From contig JBEBXK010000007.1 of assembly GCA_040391605.1 (NCBI GenBank), forward strand, positions 1 through 64,000: a stretch of 64,000 nucleotides of DNA. The letters run 5' to 3'. Below the pieces are notes generated by a model that saw only the letters and a program-made list of their open reading frames with translations, was not told the DNA's origin and did no database searches. A program made the translations under genes and the position numbers. The stretch is from Vulgatibacter incomptus_A (lineage in GTDB: Bacteria; Myxococcota; Myxococcia; Myxococcales; Vulgatibacteraceae). Of this stretch, positions 59,794 to 64,000 are shown piece by piece (position 1 is the stretch's first letter; each line of letters starts with the position of its first letter).

Positions 59794-62279
59794 CAGCCGA
59801 CCACGAAGTTCATGAGGCGGCCCTTGACGAAGATCGCCTTGCGGATCGTCTTGCCTTCCAGGTGGGCCCTCACCTTCTCGTCGGCCTCGGCGGCGGCGCG
59901 CACCTCGTCCTCCCCTGCCGAGGCCTCCACCTCCACCTCGCCGCGCAGCTTGCCGTTCACCTGCACCGCGTAGACGAGGGTCTGCGCCGCCACCAACGAG
60001 GGATCGTAGGCGGGCCACGTCCCGGCCTGCAGCGAGGTCTTCGCGCCATAGGCCTCGGCGACCTCCTCGGCGAGGTGGGGCGCGAACGGCGAGAGCATCG
60101 CCGCCAGCAGCCGCATCGCCTCGGCCATCGCCGCCCTCTCGGGATCGTTCGCCGGCTCGATCGGCGTGAGGAAATTCACCATCTCCATCGTCCGCGCGAT
60201 GGCGGTGTTGAAGGAGAGGCGCTCGATGTCCTCGCTCACCCGCTTCAACGTCCTATGGGTGGAGCGTCGGATCTCCAGGGCGCGCCCCTCGGCCTCCCCT
60301 CCCTCCGGCAGCGCCGCGGCGGCCACGTTCTTCCAGGCCAACCTCCACACCCGCTGCAGGAAGCGGGCGGATCCCTCCACCTGCTCGTCCGACCATTGGA
60401 TGTCCTTGTCTGGCGGCCCGGCGAACATGGTGAAGACCCGCGCCGCGTCGGCGCCGTAGCGCTCGATGATCGAAGCCGGCGCCACCACGTTGCCCCAACG
60501 CTTCGACATCTTCCGTCCGTCGGGCCCGTTGACGATGCCTTGGGTGATGAGCCTCTTCACTGGCTCCTCGTCGGCGCAGAGGCCCAGCTCCTCCATCACC
60601 ATGGTCCAGAAGCGGAAGTAGAGCAGGTGCATCGTCGAGTGCTCGGGCCCGCCCACGTAGACGTCCACCGGCAGCCAGCGATCCGCCGCCTCTCGGGAGA
60701 ACGGCAGGTCGTCGTTCTTCGGATCGAGGAAGCGGCCGAAGTACCAGCTCGAATCCACGAAGGTGTCCATCGTCTCCACCTCGCGCCGCGCCGGACCGCC
60801 GCAGCGAGGGCAGGTGGTGTTCACGAACGAGGGCACCTTCGCCAGGGGCGGCTCGCCTCGTCCGGTGAGGACGGCGGCCACGTCGATGGTCGGCAGCTCC
60901 ACCGGGAGCTGATCGTAGGGCACCGGGATCCCCTCCCCTTCCGGATCGCATCCCTCGCAGTAGACGATCGGGATCGGCGTGCCCCAATAGCGCTGCCGGG
61001 AGATCCCCCAATCGCGCTGCCTGTAGGTCACCGCCGGGCCGCCGAAGCCGCCGCTCTTGGCAGCGCCGGCGATCACCGATCGCGCGTCCGCCGAGCTCAT
61101 CCCCGCGAAGGTGCGGCTGCCGGCGTCGAGGATCCCATCCTCGGTGAAGGCCGCATCCAGCGGCGCCTGCAGCGGCTCGCCGCCTGCCGGCTGGATCACC
61201 GGGACGATCGGCAGACCGTAGGCGGTGGCGAACTCGAAGTCGCGCTGGTCATGCGCCGGGACGCCCATCACCGCGCCGGTGCCGTAATCCGAGACCACGA
61301 AGTTGGCCGCCCAGATCGGCAGCGCAGCCCCGGTGAAGGGATGGATCGCCCGGGCGCCGGTGTCGATGCCCTCCTTCGGCAGCTCCTCGTCCCGCCCCTT
61401 GGTCGCCGCCTTCCGCGCCTGATCGGCGGCGAAGGCCTGCATCGCCTCCCTTTGCTCCGCTGGGACGATCGTCTCCAGGAGGGGATGGTCCGGCGCCACC
61501 GCCAGATAGGTGCAGCCGAAGATCGTATCCGCCCGGGTGGTGAAGATCCCAATCGTCTCGCCGGCGCCCTCCACCGCGAAGTCGATCTCCGCCCCCTCGC
61601 TCTTTCCGATCCAATTGCGCTGCTTCTTCACCACCTCCTCCGGCCACTCCTTCAGCCCGTCGAGGTTCTGCAGCAGCCGCTCCGAATAGCGCGTGATCCG
61701 GAACGCCCACTCCGCCATCTGCTTGATCACCACGGGATCGCTGGAGCGCTCGCAGAGCCCGTCCTTCACCTGCTCGTTGGCGATCACCGTCTGGCAGCCC
61801 GGGCACCAATTCACGTGGGCCGTCCGCCGGTACACCAACCCCATCTCCCGGAACTTCAGGAAGAACCACTGACTCCACCTGTAGTAGGCCGGATCGTCGG
61901 TGGAGATCTCCCGGGACCAATCGTAGGAGAAGCCCACCCGCTTCATCTCGGCCTTGAAGGAGACCACGTTCTCCCGGGTGCGCTCCGCCGGATGGCGCTT
62001 GTCCTTGATCGCCGCGTTCTCCGCCGGCAGCCCCAGCGCGTCCCAGCCCATCGGATGGAGGACGTCGAAGCCCTTCATCCGGGCGTGCCGCGCGATCACG
62101 TCACCGATCAGGTAGTTGCGCACGTGGCCCATGTGCAGCGCACCCGAGGGATACGGGAACATCTCGAGCACGTACTTCTTCGGCCCGTCGCCGCGCCCCC
62201 CTGCGGCAAAGAGCCCCTCCGCCTCCCAGCGGTCCTGCCACTTCGGCTCGATGGCCTGCGGCTCGTAGCGTTCCTGCAT
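59793..62279 (-). CDS. leuS: Leucyl-tRNA synthetase
   Basis: 828 residues. Class I signatures: HMGHVRNYLIGD (HIGH region, near residue 48) and KMSKRWGNVV (near 591). The editing domain and the C-terminal anticodon-binding region (VYAVQVNGKLRGEVEVEA) are present. It charges tRNA-Leu. Preceded by an intrinsic terminator of the upstream lipoprotein gene and followed by lptE. Confidence 0.98.
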   Translation of the reverse strand: MQERYEPQAIEPKWQDRWEAEGLFAAGGRGDGPKKYVLEMFPYPSGALHMGHVRNYLIGDVIARHARMKGFDVLHPMGWDALGLPAENAAIKDKRHPAERTRENVVSFKAEMKRVGFSYDWSREISTDDPAYYRWSQWFFLKFREMGLVYRRTAHVNWCPGCQTVIANEQVKDGLCERSSDPVVIKQMAEWAFRITRYSERLLQNLDGLKEWPEEVVKKQRNWIGKSEGAEIDFAVEGAGETIGIFTTRADTIFGCTYLAVAPDHPLLETIVPAEQREAMQAFAADQARKAATKGRDEELPKEGIDTGARAIHPFTGAALPIWAANFVVSDYGTGAVMGVPAHDQRDFEFATAYGLPIVPVIQPAGGEPLQAPLDAAFTEDGILDAGSRTFAGMSSADARSVIAGAAKSGGFGGPAVTYRQRDWGISRQRYWGTPIPIVYCEGCDPEGEGIPVPYDQLPVELPTIDVAAVLTGRGEPPLAKVPSFVNTTCPRCGGPARREVETMDTFVDSSWYFGRFLDPKNDDLPFSREAADRWLPVDVYVGGPEHSTMHLLYFRFWTMVMEELGLCADEEPVKRLITQGIVNGPDGRKMSKRWGNVVAPASIIERYGADAARVFTMFAGPPDKDIQWSDEQVEGSARFLQRVWRLAWKNVAAAALPEGGEAEGRALEIRRSTHRTLKRVSEDIERLSFNTAIARTMEMVNFLTPIEPANDPERAAMAEAMRLLAAMLSPFAPHLAEEVAEAYGAKTSLQAGTWPAYDPSLVAAQTLVYAVQVNGKLRGEVEVEASAGEDEVRAAAEADEKVRAHLEGKTIRKAIFVKGRLMNFVVG

Positions 62280-62321
62280 CGTCCATGTCTCCTCGACGGC
62301 GTAGATCTCCCGCGGAATCTA

Positions 62322-62365
62322 ACAAAACGCCCGGCAAGGCGGGGCCTTTCCCTACGGGCCGGGCG
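62322..62365 (-). terminator. Intrinsic terminator of the minus-strand lipoprotein gene
   Basis: On the minus strand: CGCCCGGC (62365-62358), loop, GCCGGGCG (62335-62328), then TTTTGTT. A good Rho-independent structure, 25 bases past the stop of the upstream gene and before leuS. It implies that leuS has its own promoter in the short gap. Confidence 0.85.
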
Positions 62366-62389
62366 ACGGATCGGACGAAGTCGGGAAGC

Positions 62390-63034
62390 TCAGAACGTGG
62401 AGGGCGGTCCCTCCATCGGCTGGCTTGGGATGGGTTCCGCCCTACCCGGATCCGTACGAGGATCGCGGCTGATGATGAAGCCCCTTCCCCACGAGGCATG
62501 GTCTCGACCGGAAACGCCCTGGAACTCCATCACCACCAAGTCCCCCCCGGCGGCGGCGGCCAAGCGCCTGGCATTCTCGATGAGTTCGACCTTTTCCGTC
62601 GAATATGAACCGTGGCAAGGCCAATTGAGCGGAGAAAATATGTTCCAGATGGTCAGAGTCACCCAGCCCAACGGCACCTGCGGGTAGCAGTATCCCTTTC
62701 TCCAGCCTGATTTATAGTCGAGGAACTGAATAGGAAAGCCTTGGGTGGCCAAGCTGAACTGCGCGATCAACTTATGATCGTAGCCATCCTGCACCGAAAC
62801 GGTCGTCCCGTCGACACGAATCCCCGCAGGGAAGGAGTTCACCAAAACCGTCACTTCCTCTGGTGAGACGCGAATCTCCTCGGCGGCGGCTTCCTGGAAC
62901 TTGCGAACAATCTCCTTCTCGCCCTCGCCGTCGTAGGGACCGAGCTTCGAGACCTCGGGCGTCATATGGATTGTCGCGCATCCCGCGCTCCCCACCAAAA
63001 GTGCGAGCGCAGCCCCTAGGGCGATTCGATTCAT
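62390..63034 (-). CDS. Hypothetical lipoprotein
   Basis: 214 residues. Signal with lipobox VGSAGC, cysteine at 19. The remainder matches nothing I recognise; it has an aromatic- and Cys-containing stretch (GYCYPQVPLGWVTLTIWNIFSPLNWPCHGSYSTEKVELIENARRLAAAAGGDLVVMEFQGV). Codons and base composition are less GC-rich than the neighbours, a sign of recent transfer or weaker selection. It has its own intrinsic terminator. Confidence 0.7.
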   Translation of the reverse strand: MNRIALGAALALLVGSAGCATIHMTPEVSKLGPYDGEGEKEIVRKFQEAAAEEIRVSPEEVTVLVNSFPAGIRVDGTTVSVQDGYDHKLIAQFSLATQGFPIQFLDYKSGWRKGYCYPQVPLGWVTLTIWNIFSPLNWPCHGSYSTEKVELIENARRLAAAAGGDLVVMEFQGVSGRDHASWGRGFIISRDPRTDPGRAEPIPSQPMEGPPSTF

Positions 63035-63210
63035 GAAGTACCTCCCCTGCCAAGCGAACCGCCAGCGTCATCCTGAACGATACGCCGACGATGAGTGAAG
63101 GCGAATCGCACCACCTCAGCGCGTCGAGGTCAAGTACCGATTTGCCTCGTCCCGCTTGCCTTGGAGGCCGTCCACCTTTAGCATCCCGGCCCTTTCCTCG
63201 GAGCTTCCTG

Positions 63211-64000
63211 ATGAGTCTTCCCCGCGCGTGGATCAACGAAATTGGCAAATTTGAGGGCCAGGAGGTCGAGCTCCGTGGCTGGCTGGACAATCGGCGCTCG
63301 TCGGGCAAGCTCCACTTCCTCCAGGTGCGCGACGGCACCGGCGTGATCCAATGCGTGATGTTCAAGGGGGACGTGTCGGAGGCGAGCTTCGTCGAGGCGG
63401 ACCATCTGCCGCAGGAGTCGGCGATCAAGGTGCGGGGCACGGTCCGGGCCGATGCCCGCTCGCCCCTGGGCTTCGAGCTCTCGGTGCGCGAACTCGAGAT
63501 CGTGTCGCGGGCGGCGCCCGATTATCCGATCAGCCCCAAGGAGCACGGAGTGGCCTTCCTCATGGATCGGCGGCACCTCTGGCTGCGGAGCGCCAGGCAG
63601 CGGGTGGTGATGGGCGTGCGCCACACCATCGTGAAGGCGATCCGCGACTACTTCGACGGCCACGGCTTCCGCCTGATGGACGCGCCGATCTTTACGCCTG
63701 CCGCCTGTGAGGGGACCTCCACCCTCTTCGAGGTCCCCTACTTCGAGATGGGCAAGGCGTACCTCACCCAGAGCGGCCAGCTCTATGGCGAGGCCGGGGC
63801 CATGGCCTACGGCAAGGTCTACACCTTCGGTCCCACCTTCCGCGCCGAGAAGTCCAAGACCCGCCGACACCTCACCGAGTTCTGGATGGTCGAGCCCGAG
63901 GTGGCCTTCATGGAACTCGACGAGAACATGGATCTCGCTGAGGACTTCCTCTGCTTCATCGCCCAGCGGGTCCTCGAGGGTCATGCCAAGGAGCTGGCCG
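63211..64000 (+). CDS. asnS: Asparaginyl-tRNA synthetase, 5' part (3' end outside window)
   Basis: 263 codons from the ATG at 63211 to the right edge, no stop. An OB-fold anticodon-binding domain (VELRGWLDNRRSSGKLHFLQVRDGTGVIQCV) is followed by the class II core with TPAACEGTSTLFEV and motif 2 FGPTFRAEKSKTRRHLTEFWMVEPE, typical of AsnRS, less so AspRS. It charges tRNA-Asn. The 176-base gap before it shows no clear promoter that I can support. Confidence 0.94.
   Translation, partial: MSLPRAWINEIGKFEGQEVELRGWLDNRRSSGKLHFLQVRDGTGVIQCVMFKGDVSEASFVEADHLPQESAIKVRGTVRADARSPLGFELSVRELEIVSRAAPDYPISPKEHGVAFLMDRRHLWLRSARQRVVMGVRHTIVKAIRDYFDGHGFRLMDAPIFTPAACEGTSTLFEVPYFEMGKAYLTQSGQLYGEAGAMAYGKVYTFGPTFRAEKSKTRRHLTEFWMVEPEVAFMELDENMDLAEDFLCFIAQRVLEGHAKELA

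Noticed and set aside
1..64000. CRISPR arrays, insertion sequences, tRNA and rRNA genes
   Set aside because: No regularly spaced repeats, transposase frames, cloverleaf-like sequences or rRNA stretches were recognised on either strand. A covariance-model search could still find a small RNA that I missed.

Overview
The window is a GC-rich bacterial chromosome segment dominated by one near-complete flagellar gene locus of about 42 kb (roughly 3.5-46.3 kb), with housekeeping genes on both sides. The lysS-lolC pair, the dense GC-rich codon use, the PhoH / 7TM-HD / YbeY neighbourhood and the DUF4388-type protein suggest a flagellated member of the Myxococcota or a related deltaproteobacterial group. 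That placement is inference from gene content and was not tested by phylogeny.

Layout. (1) 1-3129, minus strand: lysS followed by a LolC/E-type lipoprotein-export permease cut by the window edge. (2) 3554-4825: a sigma-54 activator without a receiver domain, then a tandem intergenic repeat and a good sigma-54 promoter. (3) 5082-19659, plus: an unknown exported protein, then flgBC-fliEFGHI-motE-like-fliK-flgDE-flbD-motAB (rod, MS ring, switch, export ATPase, hook, stator). (4) 19787-30440: a sigma-54 promoter, then fliLMNOPQR-flhBA-flhF-flhG-fliA (switch, export gate, placement and number control, sigma-28). (5) 30492-30935, minus: fliJ, separated from fliI and divergent from the next block. 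(6) 30996-39433: a near-perfect sigma-54 promoter, then flgFGAHIJ, a sigma-28 promoter, flgM, flgN, flgK, flgL. (7) 39433-46341: a 784-residue unknown protein coupled to flgL, a sigma-28 promoter, two flagellin genes, fliD, fliS, a FliT-like gene and a SAF-domain membrane protein. (8) 46465-57396, minus: prfB with its programmed frameshift, a ribbon-helix-helix-like gene, ybeY, a cysteine-synthase-like gene, a 7TM-HD phosphodiesterase, phoH, a DUF4388-like protein and a TPR membrane protein. (9) 57628-64000: mazG, rpsT, then lptE and leuS on minus, a lower-GC lipoprotein gene on minus, and asnS cut by the right edge.

How it works together: the orphan activator probably drives sigma-54 promoters of basal-body and hook operons. 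FliA then drives late genes from sigma-28 sites before the first flagellin gene and before flgM, which gives a FlgM feedback loop. FlhF and FlhG suggest polar flagella of controlled number. No chemotaxis genes lie in the window.

The least explained parts are the 784-residue protein between flgL and the flagellin genes, the exported protein before flgB, an M23-peptidase version of FlgJ, a dispersed intergenic hairpin repeat family, and a structured AT-richer region before rpsT. No CRISPR array, insertion sequence, rRNA or tRNA gene was recognised.
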